DNA from: Limnohabitans sp. Rim11
Lineage (GTDB): Bacteria > Pseudomonadota > Gammaproteobacteria > Burkholderiales > Burkholderiaceae_C
Length of the DNA: 64,000 nt
Direction of reading: 5' to 3'
Assembly: GCF_001269365.1 (NCBI RefSeq)
Contig: NZ_CXOM01000002.1
Coordinates: 653,440 to 717,439, forward strand
Shown here: in pieces, positions 41,370 through 50,377 of the stretch
How positions within the stretch are numbered: the stretch's first letter is position 1
How the letters are laid out: every line of letters starts with the position of its first letter
The notes under the pieces: generated by a model
Database searches by the model: none
Told to the model about the DNA's origin: nothing
What the model saw: the letters and a program-made list of their open reading frames with translations, nothing else
Position numbers and translations under genes: made by a program

Positions 41370-42413
41370 ATGGCTGAGGAAGTTTTAGAAGCGCCCAAAG
41401 ATGAAGCCCAAGCGCTAGCCGCTGAGGCGCCGGCTGACACGTCGGCCGAAGCGCAAGCAGAGGCCGAGGGTGAAGTTGCCCCCCTCATTCCAGAAGAGGC
41501 GGAAGTTGATGCGCCTGTGGTGGTGGCGCCCAGCATCACCATCAAAAAAATCATGGACGATGGGCACGGCGGTGCTCACGGCGGTGCTTGGAAAATTGCC
41601 CTGGCCGACATGATGACCGCCATGATGGCCTTCTTCTTGTTGATGTGGTTGTTGGGTGCGTCCAATGCCGACCAGCGCAAAAGCATTGCCGACTATTTCA
41701 AGCCCACTTCGCACAGCAATGTCACCATGGGCAAATTGGCAGGCTCTGATGGCATGCTGGGCGGCCGATCTGTGATTGACCCCGATGGCTTTCCTTTTTC
41801 TGCAAAACAAACCAGCGCGTTGAACATGGTGACACCCCGTTCAGAAGGCGGTCCCACAGAAAACGACCCATCGCCTAAAGGCTCAGACAGCAAAGAATCC
41901 GGGCAGGATGGTGACCCTGGCAAAAAGGCTGCAGAGGCCGCCGACAAAGCCAACTTTGACAAGATGGAAAAAGAAATCAAAGAGGCCATGGCCAAGAATC
42001 CGAAGCTGGACAAACTGAAAGATCAAGTGCAGTTTGCAAGGGACAAAGATGGCCTTCGCATTGAGATCATCGACAAGGCCGACTTTGCCATGTTTGGCTT
42101 GGGAACCACCAACATGACCCCCAGGGCGCAAGCTTTGCTGGGTGAAGTTTCCAAGACCTTGGCGGCCATGCCTAACAAAGTGGCCATCCGCGGTCATACC
42201 GACAGCGTTCAGTTTGCCAATTCAGACGACCGCAATAACTGGTCTTTGTCGGCTGAGCGTGCAGAAGAAACACGCAAAATTATCGAGAAGAAGGGCATAC
42301 CGGGCAATCGATTTGCCAAAATTGAAGGTGTGGCCGATACCGCGCCCTACAACCCGAGCGATCCCAAAGACCCTCGAAACCGGCGTATCAGTATCACGGT
42401 GTTGCCCCAGTAA
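41370..42413 (+). CDS. motB: Flagellar motor stator protein MotB
   Basis: 347 residues. An unusually long cytoplasmic tail (about 1-70, Ala/Glu-rich, then a GHGGAHGGAW turn) precedes the single membrane helix. The ion-binding Asp is residue 80 (ALADMMTAMMAFFLLMWLLG). The C-terminal OmpA-like peptidoglycan-binding domain is at about 225-345 (VAIRGHTDSVQFA, SLSAERAEETRKII, NRRISITVLP). A strong terminator follows, closing the flagellar locus. Confidence 0.95.
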   Translation: MAEEVLEAPKDEAQALAAEAPADTSAEAQAEAEGEVAPLIPEEAEVDAPVVVAPSITIKKIMDDGHGGAHGGAWKIALADMMTAMMAFFLLMWLLGASNADQRKSIADYFKPTSHSNVTMGKLAGSDGMLGGRSVIDPDGFPFSAKQTSALNMVTPRSEGGPTENDPSPKGSDSKESGQDGDPGKKAAEAADKANFDKMEKEIKEAMAKNPKLDKLKDQVQFARDKDGLRIEIIDKADFAMFGLGTTNMTPRAQALLGEVSKTLAAMPNKVAIRGHTDSVQFANSDDRNNWSLSAERAEETRKIIEKKGIPGNRFAKIEGVADTAPYNPSDPKDPRNRRISITVLPQ

Positions 42414-42421
42414 ACTACCCT

Positions 42422-42452
42422 AAAAAGCAGCTTTTCAAAGCTGCTTTTTTTT
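42422..42452 (+). terminator. Terminator after motB
   Basis: Stem AAAAAGCAGCTTT-TC-AAAGCTGCTTTTT followed by more T. It begins 8 bp past the motB stop and separates the motility locus from the catabolic island. Confidence 0.9.
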
Positions 42453-42496
42453 CGTCCTTGACCGCCATGACGCACACCGCCATAATTATTTCAAGT

Positions 42497-42528
42497 TTCA
42501 ACTATTGAAGTTAAAACAATTTTAATTG
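42497..42528. promoter_or_regulatory. Operator-like dyads before the catabolic operon
   Basis: TTCAACTATTGAA (42497-42509) is a perfect 5-3-5 inverted repeat overlapping AACT-N5-AGTT (42500-42512). CAATT-TT-AATTG (42517-42528) follows at once. The block is very AT-rich, 17 bp before the first start codon, where a MarR-type repressor would block transcription. The MarR gene is the third gene of the operon. The assignment is by placement and symmetry only. Confidence 0.5.
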
Positions 42529-42544
42529 GGTCAAGGACATTTTC

Positions 42545-44935
42545 ATGAAAATCGTGTGTTTAGGCGGTGGCCCCGCAGGGCTCTACTTTGGCTTGCTGAT
42601 GAAGTTGCGGCATCCCGAGCACCACATCATGGTGCTAGAGCGCAACAAGCCTTACGACACTTTTGGTTGGGGTGTGGTGTTCTCAGATGCCACCATGTCC
42701 AAGCTGCAAGTGGCTGATCCCAGTACAGCATCAGAAATTTTGGGCGCATTTAACCATTGGGACGACATTGCGGTGCATTTCAAAGGTGAGACCATGCGAT
42801 CGGGTGGTCACGGCTTTTGTGGCATTGGCCGCAAGCGTTTGCTGAACATTCTTCAAAAGCGTTGTGAAGAATTGGGTGTTGAATTGCTGTTTGAGCAAGA
42901 AGTCGATGCCAATGCGGACGTGGCAACTTTGTACCAAGCAGACTTGGTTATTGCGTGTGATGGTCTCAACTCGAAAATGCGCACGCGTTTTGCCAACACC
43001 TACAAGCCGGACATTGACGTACGTGATTGCCGCTTTGTTTGGTTGGGCACTCGCAAACTGTTTGATGCCTTCACGTTTGCCATTGAGGAAACCGAGCATG
43101 GCTGGTTCCAAGCGCACGCTTATCAGTTTGATGGCGACACGTCTACGTTCATCGTGGAAACACCCGAGTCCGTTTGGAAAGCGGCTGGCTTGGAGGACAT
43201 GTCGCAAGAAGAATCAATTGCTTATTGCGAAAAGTTGTTTGCGCCATATTTAGACGGCAACCCCCTCATGAGCAACGCCAAACACCTGCGAGGTTCTGCC
43301 CATTGGATTAAATTTCCGCGTGTCATTTGTGACCAATGGGTGCATTGGGAGAAGTCTGCCAACGGCCGTGAAGTGCCTTATGTGTTGATGGGTGATGCGG
43401 CTCATACTGCGCACTTCTCGATTGGATCGGGTACCAAGCTGGCTTTGGAAGACGCCATTGAATTGGCAGACACATTTGAGCGTGTGGGTCACGATGTGGC
43501 GGGTATGAAAGAGGTCATGAAGGCCTACCAAGCCACACGGTCCATTGAGGTTTTGAAAATTCAAAATGCGGCGCGCAACTCTACAGAGTGGTTTGAAAAT
43601 GTAGCGCGCTATGTCAATTTACCGCCGCAACAATTTGCCTACTCCTTGCTCACACGTAGCCAACGCATTTCGCACGAAAACTTGCGGCTGCGAGATGCTA
43701 AATTTGTTTCTGCTTACGAAAAATTCATGGGGTCCTTGGCCGGCATGGATGATGCGTCGCCAGGCAAATCAACACCCCCTATGTTCTTGCCTTTGCAAGC
43801 GCGTGGTATCACGCTTAAAAACAGAGTGATGGTGTCTCCCATGGCCACTTACTCTGCGGTGGATGGCTTGCCAGGCGATTTTCATTTGATGCATTACGGC
43901 GCACGTGCGGTAGGTGGTGCCGCTATTGTGTTCACAGAAATGACCTGTGTTTCGCCCGAGGGGCGCATCACGCCTGGCTGCCCAGGTTTATGGAACGACG
44001 AGCAGCAGCAAGCGTGGACACGCATTGTGAATTTTGTGCATGCGCAGTCCGATGCCAAGATCGCGTTGCAATTGGGCCATGCAGGTCGCAAAGGTTCGAC
44101 ACGCCGAGCTTGGGATGGCATTGACATGCCATTGAACGATGCCGCACGCGATGGCCAGAACTGGCCCTTGCTGGCGCCTTCAGCTTTGCCCTACATGGAC
44201 GGCGTTAGCCAAGTACCGCATGAAATGACGCGCGCTGACATGGATGCAGTATTGGCTGAATTTATATCCGCTGCACAACGGGGCGTGCAATCTGGCTTCG
44301 ATTGGTTGGAGCTTCACTGTGCGCACGGCTATTTGCTGTCTGGCTTTATTTCGCCTTTGACCAATTTACGCAAAGACAACTACGGCGGCAGCCTAGAGAA
44401 TCGTTTGCGCTTTCCTTTGGAAGTGTTTGTGGCCCTGCGAAAAATCTGGCCACAAGACAAACCCATGTCGGTCCGTATATCGGCCCACGATTGGGTGGAA
44501 GGTGGCATTACGCCAGACGATGCCATCGAAATAGCCAAACAGTTCAAGGCCGCTGGCGTCGATTTTGTAGACTGCTCATCGGGTCAAGTGGACAAACGCG
44601 AGAAGCCTGTTTATGGCCGCATGTTTCAAACCCCCTTTGCCGATCGCATTCGCAACGAGGCCGGTGTGCGGACCATTGCCGTCGGTGCCATTTCAGAAGC
44701 TGACCACGTCAACAGCATCATTGCAGCGGGCCGTGCCGATTTGTGTGCGGTGGCCAGGCCGCATTTGGCCAATCCCTCTTGGACGATGCAGGAAGCGGCG
44801 CGCATTGGCTACACCGATTTGAATTGGCACAAGGCCTATGTGTCTGGCAAACGGCAGATGGAAACGAATTTTGAACGTGCAGCTTTGATGGCCGCCCAAG
44901 CGGCCTCACCAGCACAGGCCAAAGGAGAAAACTGA
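42545..44935 (+). CDS. 2-Aminobenzoyl-CoA (or salicylyl-CoA) monooxygenase/reductase, two-domain flavoprotein
   Basis: 796 residues in two parts. Residues 1-395 are a class A flavin monooxygenase: [16 protein letters not shown] carries the FAD motif, and [25 protein letters not shown] the second FAD motif. Residues about 412-775 are an Old Yellow Enzyme domain: [66 protein letters not shown]. This fusion is known from 2-aminobenzoyl-CoA monooxygenase/reductase of Azoarcus evansii, which hydroxylates at C5 and reduces the ring, and the N-half alone resembles salicylyl-CoA 5-hydroxylase. The neighbouring CoA ligase fits an aryl-CoA route. The substrate, anthranilate or salicylate, cannot be decided from sequence. 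First gene of the operon. Confidence 0.87.
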   Translation: MKIVCLGGGPAGLYFGLLMKLRHPEHHIMVLERNKPYDTFGWGVVFSDATMSKLQVADPSTASEILGAFNHWDDIAVHFKGETMRSGGHGFCGIGRKRLLNILQKRCEELGVELLFEQEVDANADVATLYQADLVIACDGLNSKMRTRFANTYKPDIDVRDCRFVWLGTRKLFDAFTFAIEETEHGWFQAHAYQFDGDTSTFIVETPESVWKAAGLEDMSQEESIAYCEKLFAPYLDGNPLMSNAKHLRGSAHWIKFPRVICDQWVHWEKSANGREVPYVLMGDAAHTAHFSIGSGTKLALEDAIELADTFERVGHDVAGMKEVMKAYQATRSIEVLKIQNAARNSTEWFENVARYVNLPPQQFAYSLLTRSQRISHENLRLRDAKFVSAYEKFMGSLAGMDDASPGKSTPPMFLPLQARGITLKNRVMVSPMATYSAVDGLPGDFHLMHYGARAVGGAAIVFTEMTCVSPEGRITPGCPGLWNDEQQQAWTRIVNFVHAQSDAKIALQLGHAGRKGSTRRAWDGIDMPLNDAARDGQNWPLLAPSALPYMDGVSQVPHEMTRADMDAVLAEFISAAQRGVQSGFDWLELHCAHGYLLSGFISPLTNLRKDNYGGSLENRLRFPLEVFVALRKIWPQDKPMSVRISAHDWVEGGITPDDAIEIAKQFKAAGVDFVDCSSGQVDKREKPVYGRMFQTPFADRIRNEAGVRTIAVGAISEADHVNSIIAAGRADLCAVARPHLANPSWTMQEAARIGYTDLNWHKAYVSGKRQMETNFERAALMAAQAASPAQAKGEN

Positions 44936-45714
44936 TGCGCCACGTTTGGATCACGGGCGCAGGACGTGGCATCGGCGCCTCTGTAGCGCTCGTGTTTGCG
45001 CGCCAAGGTGCGGCTCTCAGTTTGTCGGGCCGCAACCTAGGCACCTTGAAGGCTCAAAAACTGGTTTTGGAAAAAACCTGCCCTGGCGTCAAAGTTCATC
45101 TGAGTCCCATGGACTTGAGCAATCCTCAATCTGTGACGGAGGCACATCGTTCTAATCAATTGGCTTTTGGCCCAGTTGAGGTGCTGATTAACAACGCGGG
45201 CCAAGCCCTGAGTCAACCCTTTGCCAAAACAGATTTGAATCTGTGGCAACAGATGTTGAGTGTCAATTTGACGGGAACCTATTTGTGCATTCAAGCGGCG
45301 CTGCCTGATTTGTTGTTGGCAGGATCTCAAGGCAAATCCGCGCGCATTGTGAACATTGCCAGTACAGCGGGTTTGAAAGGCTATGCCTATGTGTCGGCAT
45401 ATGCTGCAGCCAAACACGGCGTGATTGGTCTGACACGCAGCTTGGCTTTGGAGTTGGCTCGCAAAGGCGTGACTGTGAACGCAGTCTGCCCTGGCTTTAC
45501 CGAAACCGATATTGTGCGCGACTCGATTGCCAACATTGTGAGCAAGACGGGTCAAACCGAAGCGCAAGCGCGTGAGGCTTTGGTGGCGCACAACCCCCAG
45601 AAAAAAATGATTCAACCTGACGAAGTGGCGCAAACCGTGTTGTGGTTGTGTGCCGACGCCGCATCGTCAGTCAACGGCCAATCAATCGCCGTGGACGGCG
45701 GGGAGACCATGTGA
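44935..45714 (+). CDS. SDR-family 3-hydroxyacyl-CoA dehydrogenase-like oxidoreductase
   Basis: 259 residues. NAD(P) motif TGAGRGIG at 7-14, NNAG at 86-89, and catalytic Ser143-Tyr156-Lys160 (YVSAYAAAKHG). The C-terminus has the usual VNAVCPGFTETD and SVNGQSIAVDGGETM. The start overlaps the preceding stop (ATGA). In an aryl-CoA beta-oxidation-like pathway it would oxidise the 3-hydroxyacyl-CoA produced by a hydratase. Substrate is inferred from context. Confidence 0.87.
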   Translation: MRHVWITGAGRGIGASVALVFARQGAALSLSGRNLGTLKAQKLVLEKTCPGVKVHLSPMDLSNPQSVTEAHRSNQLAFGPVEVLINNAGQALSQPFAKTDLNLWQQMLSVNLTGTYLCIQAALPDLLLAGSQGKSARIVNIASTAGLKGYAYVSAYAAAKHGVIGLTRSLALELARKGVTVNAVCPGFTETDIVRDSIANIVSKTGQTEAQAREALVAHNPQKKMIQPDEVAQTVLWLCADAASSVNGQSIAVDGGETM

Positions 45715-46217
45715 TGACTTCAGTTGCCAGCCTCTCGGTCAATGCCGATCATGAATTCAGAGCGCACGCCGATCAGCATGCATCTTTGCGATTGTGGTTG
45801 CGCTTGCTTTCGTGTACCACGCGAGTTGAAGACAAGATTCGTCAAAACTTGCGCGAGTCTTTTGACATTACCTTGCCGCGTTTCGATTTGATGGCGCAAC
45901 TCGAGCGACACCCTGATGGACTGACCATGGGTGAACTTTCAAGGCGAATGATGGTCACGGGCGGCAACATCACCGCCATCGTGGACCAATTAGAAAAAGA
46001 AAAACTGGTGATGCGCCAAGTGGGTGCAACCGACCGCCGTTCCTTTACGGTCAAGCTCACCAAAGCGGGTCGCGATGCATTTTCAGACATGGCGGTATCG
46101 CATGAGGAATGGGTGGCCGAGATGTTTGCCGGCCTGTCTAACAATCAGCAGAATCAGTTGTACAGCTTGCTGGCTGCACTGAAAAAGAATTTACAAAAAC
46201 AAGAGGAGACATCATGA
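45714..46217 (+). CDS. MarR-family transcriptional regulator of the catabolic operon
   Basis: 167 residues from the ATG at 45714 (ATGA overlap with the SDR stop). The winged helix is at about 60-125: [46 protein letters not shown] (landmark only), followed by the wing [14 protein letters not shown]. MarR proteins usually repress the operon in which they lie and are released by the substrate or its CoA ester. The AT-rich dyads at 42497-42528 are the likely operator. Encoded inside the operon, so it probably regulates itself. Confidence 0.88.
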   Translation: MTSVASLSVNADHEFRAHADQHASLRLWLRLLSCTTRVEDKIRQNLRESFDITLPRFDLMAQLERHPDGLTMGELSRRMMVTGGNITAIVDQLEKEKLVMRQVGATDRRSFTVKLTKAGRDAFSDMAVSHEEWVAEMFAGLSNNQQNQLYSLLAALKKNLQKQEETS

Positions 46218-47074
46218 GCCAAAAATATTTACCAGGCCAGCCGCAGCAGCTGCCACGTCACAACAACAAGTTGGCCAACTACAAAGCGGAACATGTGTTG
46301 TTTGAAGTCAAAGACGGGGTGGCCACACTCACCTTGAACCGACCCGAGCGCAAGAACCCCTTGTCGTTTGAGTCGTACGCCGAAATGCGCGACTTGTTCA
46401 GGGCGCTTTCATATGCTGAAGATGTGCATGCAGTGGTTGTAACAGGCGCTGGCGGAAATTTTTGTTCGGGCGGCGATGTGCATGAAATCATTGGGCCGCT
46501 TACCAAGCTCGATATGCCAGGTTTGCTGACTTTTACACGCATGACGGGCGACCTGGTCAAAGCCATGCGAGCATGCCCGCAGCCCATCATCTCTGCCATC
46601 GATGGCATTTGTGCGGGTGCTGGCGCCTTGTTGGCTTTGGCATCCGACTTGCGCTACGGCACAGCGCGCAGCAAAACTTATTTCTTGTTCAACAAAGTGG
46701 GCCTTGCAGGCTGTGACATGGGGGCGTGTGCTTTGTTGCCGCGCGTGATTGGTCAGGGGCGTGCGTCGGAATTGTTGTACACCGGTCGCGGCTTGCCAGG
46801 CGAAGAGGCTGAGCGCTGGGGTTTTTACAACCGTGTGTGCACACCCGAAGACGTGTTGGCCGAGGCGCAAGCCATGGCCAAAATGTTGGTCAGTGGCCCC
46901 ACCTTTGCCAACGGCATGACCAAAAAAATGTTGCAACAAGAATGGAACATGGGTGTAGACGAGGCCATCGAGGCCGAGGCCCAAGCGCAGGCCATCTGCA
47001 TGGCGACCAACGATTTCCACAGGGCCTACCACGCCTTTGTGGCCAAGCAAACGCCTGTGTTCCAGGGAGACTGA
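46214..47074 (+). CDS. Enoyl-CoA hydratase/isomerase (crotonase) family protein
   Basis: 286 residues. Crotonase fold: [35 protein letters not shown] (oxyanion loop), [22 protein letters not shown]. At the two positions that usually carry catalytic Glu, the text reads [10 protein letters not shown] and [10 protein letters not shown], so an Asn and an Asp appear to replace them. It may therefore be a ring hydrolase, isomerase or other member instead of a classical hydratase. Overlaps the MarR stop by 4 bp (ATGA). Confidence 0.86.
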   Translation: MSQKYLPGQPQQLPRHNNKLANYKAEHVLFEVKDGVATLTLNRPERKNPLSFESYAEMRDLFRALSYAEDVHAVVVTGAGGNFCSGGDVHEIIGPLTKLDMPGLLTFTRMTGDLVKAMRACPQPIISAIDGICAGAGALLALASDLRYGTARSKTYFLFNKVGLAGCDMGACALLPRVIGQGRASELLYTGRGLPGEEAERWGFYNRVCTPEDVLAEAQAMAKMLVSGPTFANGMTKKMLQQEWNMGVDEAIEAEAQAQAICMATNDFHRAYHAFVAKQTPVFQGD

Positions 47075-47076
47075 CC

Positions 47077-48246
47077 ATGAATTCAGCGGCACATTTGGCA
47101 TGGCCTTTTTTTGAGGCGTCACACCGAGATTTCAAAGCCAGTTTGCAAGACTGGACGACCCAACAATTTGCGGGGCTACACGGCCACGATGAATCGCGCG
47201 ATGCCATTGACAAAGAGTGCGTGAGCTTGGTCAAGGCCTTGGGGCAAGGCGGCTGGCTGAAGCCCGCCATTGCAGGCCAAGCGCATGGCGGCGCATCCGA
47301 AGTCATTGACACTCGCACCATTTGTTTGTTGCGCGAAGAACTGGCTTGGCACCATGGGTTGGCCGATTTTGCGTTTGCCATGCAGGGCTTGGGGTCTGGT
47401 GCTATCAGCCTCAAAGGAACGCCTGAGCAACAAGCAGCCTATTTGCCCCGCGTGGCCAGTGGACAGGCCTTGGCTGCATTTGCGCTGAGTGAACCAGAAG
47501 CGGGCTCTGATGTGGCGGCTATGCAATGCAGCGCCACAGAAACGCCCGAGGGCTATCGCTTGAATGGTTTCAAAACGTGGATCTCCAATGGCGGGATTGC
47601 CAGCTTTTACGTGGTCTTTGCACGCACTGGCGAAGCACCAGGCGCTAGAGGCATCAGCGCCTTCATTGTGGACGCTGACTCTGCGGGTTTGGACATCGCC
47701 GAACGCATCGATGTGATCGCGCCGCATCCTTTGGCCAAATTGCATTTCAACAATGTCTTGGTGCCCCATGCCAAACGCATTGGCGCCGCGGGCGAAGGTT
47801 TTAAAGTGGCCATGGCCACCTTGGACGTGTTCAGAACTTCGGTAGCTGCAGCCTCGCTGGGCTTTGCACGCCGCGCATTGGACGAGTCGATTGCATGGGC
47901 CAAACAACGCAAGATGTTTGGCCAGTCGTTGGCAGATTTTCAAATCACGCAAAGCAAATTGGCGCAGATGGCCACCTTGTTGGATGCTGCCACTTTGTTG
48001 ACTTACCGTGCCGCTTGGCTGCGCGATCAGGGGCAGCGCATTACGCAAGAAGCGGCCATGGCCAAAATGACTGCTACCGAAAATGCCCAGCAAATCATTG
48101 ACATGGCAGTTCAAATGCATGGTGGCATGGGCGTGAAAAAAGGCTGTATCGTTGAATCGCTTTACCGTGAAATTCGGGCCCTTCGAATTTACGAAGGTGC
48201 CACCGAAGTTCAGCAGTTGATCATTGGCCGTGACTTGCTCAAGTGA
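47077..48246 (+). CDS. Acyl-CoA dehydrogenase
   Basis: 389 residues from the ATG at 47077, which has AGGGAGA upstream and is 2 bp past the previous stop; the open frame extending to 46837 is a shadow of the crotonase gene. [20 protein letters not shown] and GFKTWISNG mark the FAD/substrate loop. The C-terminal [19 protein letters not shown] carries the catalytic base Glu373. The enzyme would dehydrogenate a ring-derived or open-chain acyl-CoA in the aryl-CoA pathway. A canonical member in contrast to the acyl-CoA dehydrogenase-like protein at 52301-53590. Confidence 0.9.
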   Translation: MNSAAHLAWPFFEASHRDFKASLQDWTTQQFAGLHGHDESRDAIDKECVSLVKALGQGGWLKPAIAGQAHGGASEVIDTRTICLLREELAWHHGLADFAFAMQGLGSGAISLKGTPEQQAAYLPRVASGQALAAFALSEPEAGSDVAAMQCSATETPEGYRLNGFKTWISNGGIASFYVVFARTGEAPGARGISAFIVDADSAGLDIAERIDVIAPHPLAKLHFNNVLVPHAKRIGAAGEGFKVAMATLDVFRTSVAAASLGFARRALDESIAWAKQRKMFGQSLADFQITQSKLAQMATLLDAATLLTYRAAWLRDQGQRITQEAAMAKMTATENAQQIIDMAVQMHGGMGVKKGCIVESLYREIRALRIYEGATEVQQLIIGRDLLK

Positions 48247-48254
48247 GGATGAAC

Positions 48255-49940
48255 ATGACGCAATCTCTATTGCCTTCTTCGCACCGCGACACCTTCACCA
48301 GAGACCGATTGCCGCCGCAAGATCAGTGGCCTGTGTTTGTGTTCGATCGGCTTGAAGTTCAGTACCCACCCCAACTCAATTGCGTGAGTGCCTTGCTCGA
48401 CACGCATGTGATTCAAGGCAAAGGTTCGCGCATTGCGGTTAAAGGCGCAGACGCTAACGGTTCTATTGAGTGGACCTATGCGCAGCTGCAGGCCAAGGTG
48501 AATCAAATTGCCCATGTGCTGGTCAAAGACATGGGTCTTCAATCGGGCGAACGCTTGTTGCTGCGAGGCGGCAACAGTCCCATGATGGCCGCTTGTTTTT
48601 TGGCCGCATTGAAGGCTGGCTTGGTGGTCGTACCCACCATGCCTTTGCTGCGTGCCGCTGAATTAAAGCAAATCATCGACAAAGCCCAAGTGAGTGCAGC
48701 CCTGTGCGACAGCTTGTTGGCAGAGGAGTTGGCACATTGTGTCGACAGCACCCATGCGCATTTTTGCAAGTCCTTAAAGCAAGTCAATTGGTTTAGATCG
48801 GAAGAAGTCAGCGGTGTTGAAGCTCGCATGACAAAGCATCCTGCTGTGTTTGATGCCTATCCCACCAGTCGTGACGATGTGTGCCTGATTGCTTTTACCA
48901 GCGGCACCACAGGTCAGCCCAAAGGCACCATGCATTTTCACCGCGATATTTTGGCCATGTGCGATTTGTTTCCCAAACATGTGTTGCACATGAGCGAGAC
49001 CGATGTGGTGTGCGGCACACCGCCCATTGCATTCACCTTTGGCCTGGGCGGCTTACTGGCATTCCCTTTGCGATACGGCGCGTGCGCGGTGCTGCTTGAA
49101 AAATACACACCAGAGTCTTTGTTGTTGAGCATTGACAAGTACCAGGCCACACAGTGTTACACCGCGCCCACGATGTACCGACAGATGGCCATGTTGGTGG
49201 CGGACAAACCCGGTGCGTTTGCATTGAAATCTTTAAAGCACACGGTGTCTGCCGGCGAGGCTTTGCCCGATGCCACCCGTCAATTGTGGAAAAAAGCCAC
49301 GGGCATTGAAATGACCGATGGCATTGGCGGCACCGAAGTCATTCACATTTACATTGCCAGTGCGGGCCAAGAAGTCAGAGCGGGCAGCATTGGCAAAGTG
49401 GTGCCTGGTTATCAGGCGCAAATTGTGGACGAAGACATGAAGCCAGTGCCGCCAGGTACGGTGGGGCGCTTGGCAGTGCGTGGCCCAACGGGTTGCCGGT
49501 ATTTGGACGACCCCAGACAAAAAGATTATGTGAAGGACGGTTGGAATTTGCCCGGCGACACCTTTGTGATGGACGTTGATGGGTACTTCAGTTACCAGGC
49601 CCGCAATGACGACATGATCATCTCAGCGGGGTACAACATCGCGGGGCCGGAGGTGGAAAGCGCTTTGATGCAACACCCCGCAGTGGCGGAGTGTGGTGTG
49701 GTCGGCGCTGCCGATCCAGAGCGCGGTCAAGTGGTCATGGCTTTTGTGGTTTTAAAGCCAAGCCACACAAGCTCGCCTAAATTGGAAAAAGAAATTCAAG
49801 ATTTTGTGAAACAAACCATTGCACCCTTCAAGTATCCAAGGCGCGTGGTCTTTTGCGAAGCTTTGCCGCGCACAGAAACAGGTAAGTTGCAGCGCTTTAA
49901 ATTGCGTCAGCAAGCGCCTGCCTTCAATTCAGAAAAATAA
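48255..49940 (+). CDS. 2-Aminobenzoate/benzoate-type CoA ligase
   Basis: 561 residues from the ATG at 48255, six bases after a GAGG; ATG 48249 and GTG 48243 are also in frame. Adenylation motifs: AFTSGTTGQPKGTMHFH (P-loop), DGIGGTEVIHIYIAS, YQARNDDMIISAGYNIAGPEVES and the C-terminal Lys in RTETGKLQRFKLR. The ARNDDMI and AGYNIAGPEVE signatures place it in the benzoate-CoA ligase group. It would activate the aromatic acid (anthranilate is the favoured candidate) before the flavin monooxygenase acts. The reaction uses ATP and CoA and releases AMP. Confidence 0.86.
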   Translation: MTQSLLPSSHRDTFTRDRLPPQDQWPVFVFDRLEVQYPPQLNCVSALLDTHVIQGKGSRIAVKGADANGSIEWTYAQLQAKVNQIAHVLVKDMGLQSGERLLLRGGNSPMMAACFLAALKAGLVVVPTMPLLRAAELKQIIDKAQVSAALCDSLLAEELAHCVDSTHAHFCKSLKQVNWFRSEEVSGVEARMTKHPAVFDAYPTSRDDVCLIAFTSGTTGQPKGTMHFHRDILAMCDLFPKHVLHMSETDVVCGTPPIAFTFGLGGLLAFPLRYGACAVLLEKYTPESLLLSIDKYQATQCYTAPTMYRQMAMLVADKPGAFALKSLKHTVSAGEALPDATRQLWKKATGIEMTDGIGGTEVIHIYIASAGQEVRAGSIGKVVPGYQAQIVDEDMKPVPPGTVGRLAVRGPTGCRYLDDPRQKDYVKDGWNLPGDTFVMDVDGYFSYQARNDDMIISAGYNIAGPEVESALMQHPAVAECGVVGAADPERGQVVMAFVVLKPSHTSSPKLEKEIQDFVKQTIAPFKYPRRVVFCEALPRTETGKLQRFKLRQQAPAFNSEK

Positions 49941-49950
49941 GGAGCAAACC

Positions 49951-50355
49951 ATGTCTCAAGAAATTTTGCGAGTTCTACAGCCAGAGGGCTGGGCGCCTGC
50001 CAAAGGCTATGCCAACGGCATTGCTGCGCGCGGTGAAATGATTTTTGTCGCGGGTATGATTGGCTGGAATGGCCAGTGCCAGTTTGAAACCGATGACTTT
50101 GTGGCACAGTGCAAACAAGCGCTTCAAAACATTGTGGCCACACTGGCTTGCGCGGATGCAGGCCCTGAACACATGGCCCGCATGACTTGGTATGTCAAAG
50201 ACAAAAAAGAATATGTGGCAAGGGGTCGCGAGTTGGGCAAGGTGTACCAAGAGGTGATGGGTAAAAACTACCCAGCTATGACCTTGGTGCAAGTGGCCGA
50301 TTTGGTAGAAGACCGCGCATTGGTTGAAATAGAGGTGACGGCCGTCAAACCCTGA
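49951..50355 (+). CDS. RidA/YjgF-family protein (possible enamine deaminase)
   Basis: 134 residues from the ATG at 49951, with AAGGAG 8 nt upstream. The Rid fold is clear: ILRVLQPEGWAPAKGYANGIAARGEMIFVAGMIGW (landmark only), VQVADLVEDRALVEIEVTAV at the end. The catalytic Arg of archetypal RidA (in PARS-x-V) is replaced: the text is YPAMTLVQV. Deamination of an enamine ring intermediate is attractive because the pathway's product is an enamine, but this residue change argues for a different Rid subgroup. It lies 10 bp after the ligase. Confidence 0.86.
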   Translation: MSQEILRVLQPEGWAPAKGYANGIAARGEMIFVAGMIGWNGQCQFETDDFVAQCKQALQNIVATLACADAGPEHMARMTWYVKDKKEYVARGRELGKVYQEVMGKNYPAMTLVQVADLVEDRALVEIEVTAVKP

Positions 50356-50377
50356 ATTGGCTTTGCCAGGAGTTGAA

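Noticed and set aside
42491..42518. TCAAGTTT before the catabolic operon as a sigma-28 promoter
   Set aside because: The sequence 11 nt further is GTTAAAAC, which does not resemble GCCGATTC; the match of the first half is by chance.
45037..45633. 198-codon open frame opposite the SDR gene
   Set aside because: Shadow frame of a clear SDR gene with an intact active site.
47176..48120. 314-codon open frame on the minus strand opposite the acyl-CoA dehydrogenase
   Set aside because: The plus-strand enzyme shows all its family motifs; the antisense text has none.
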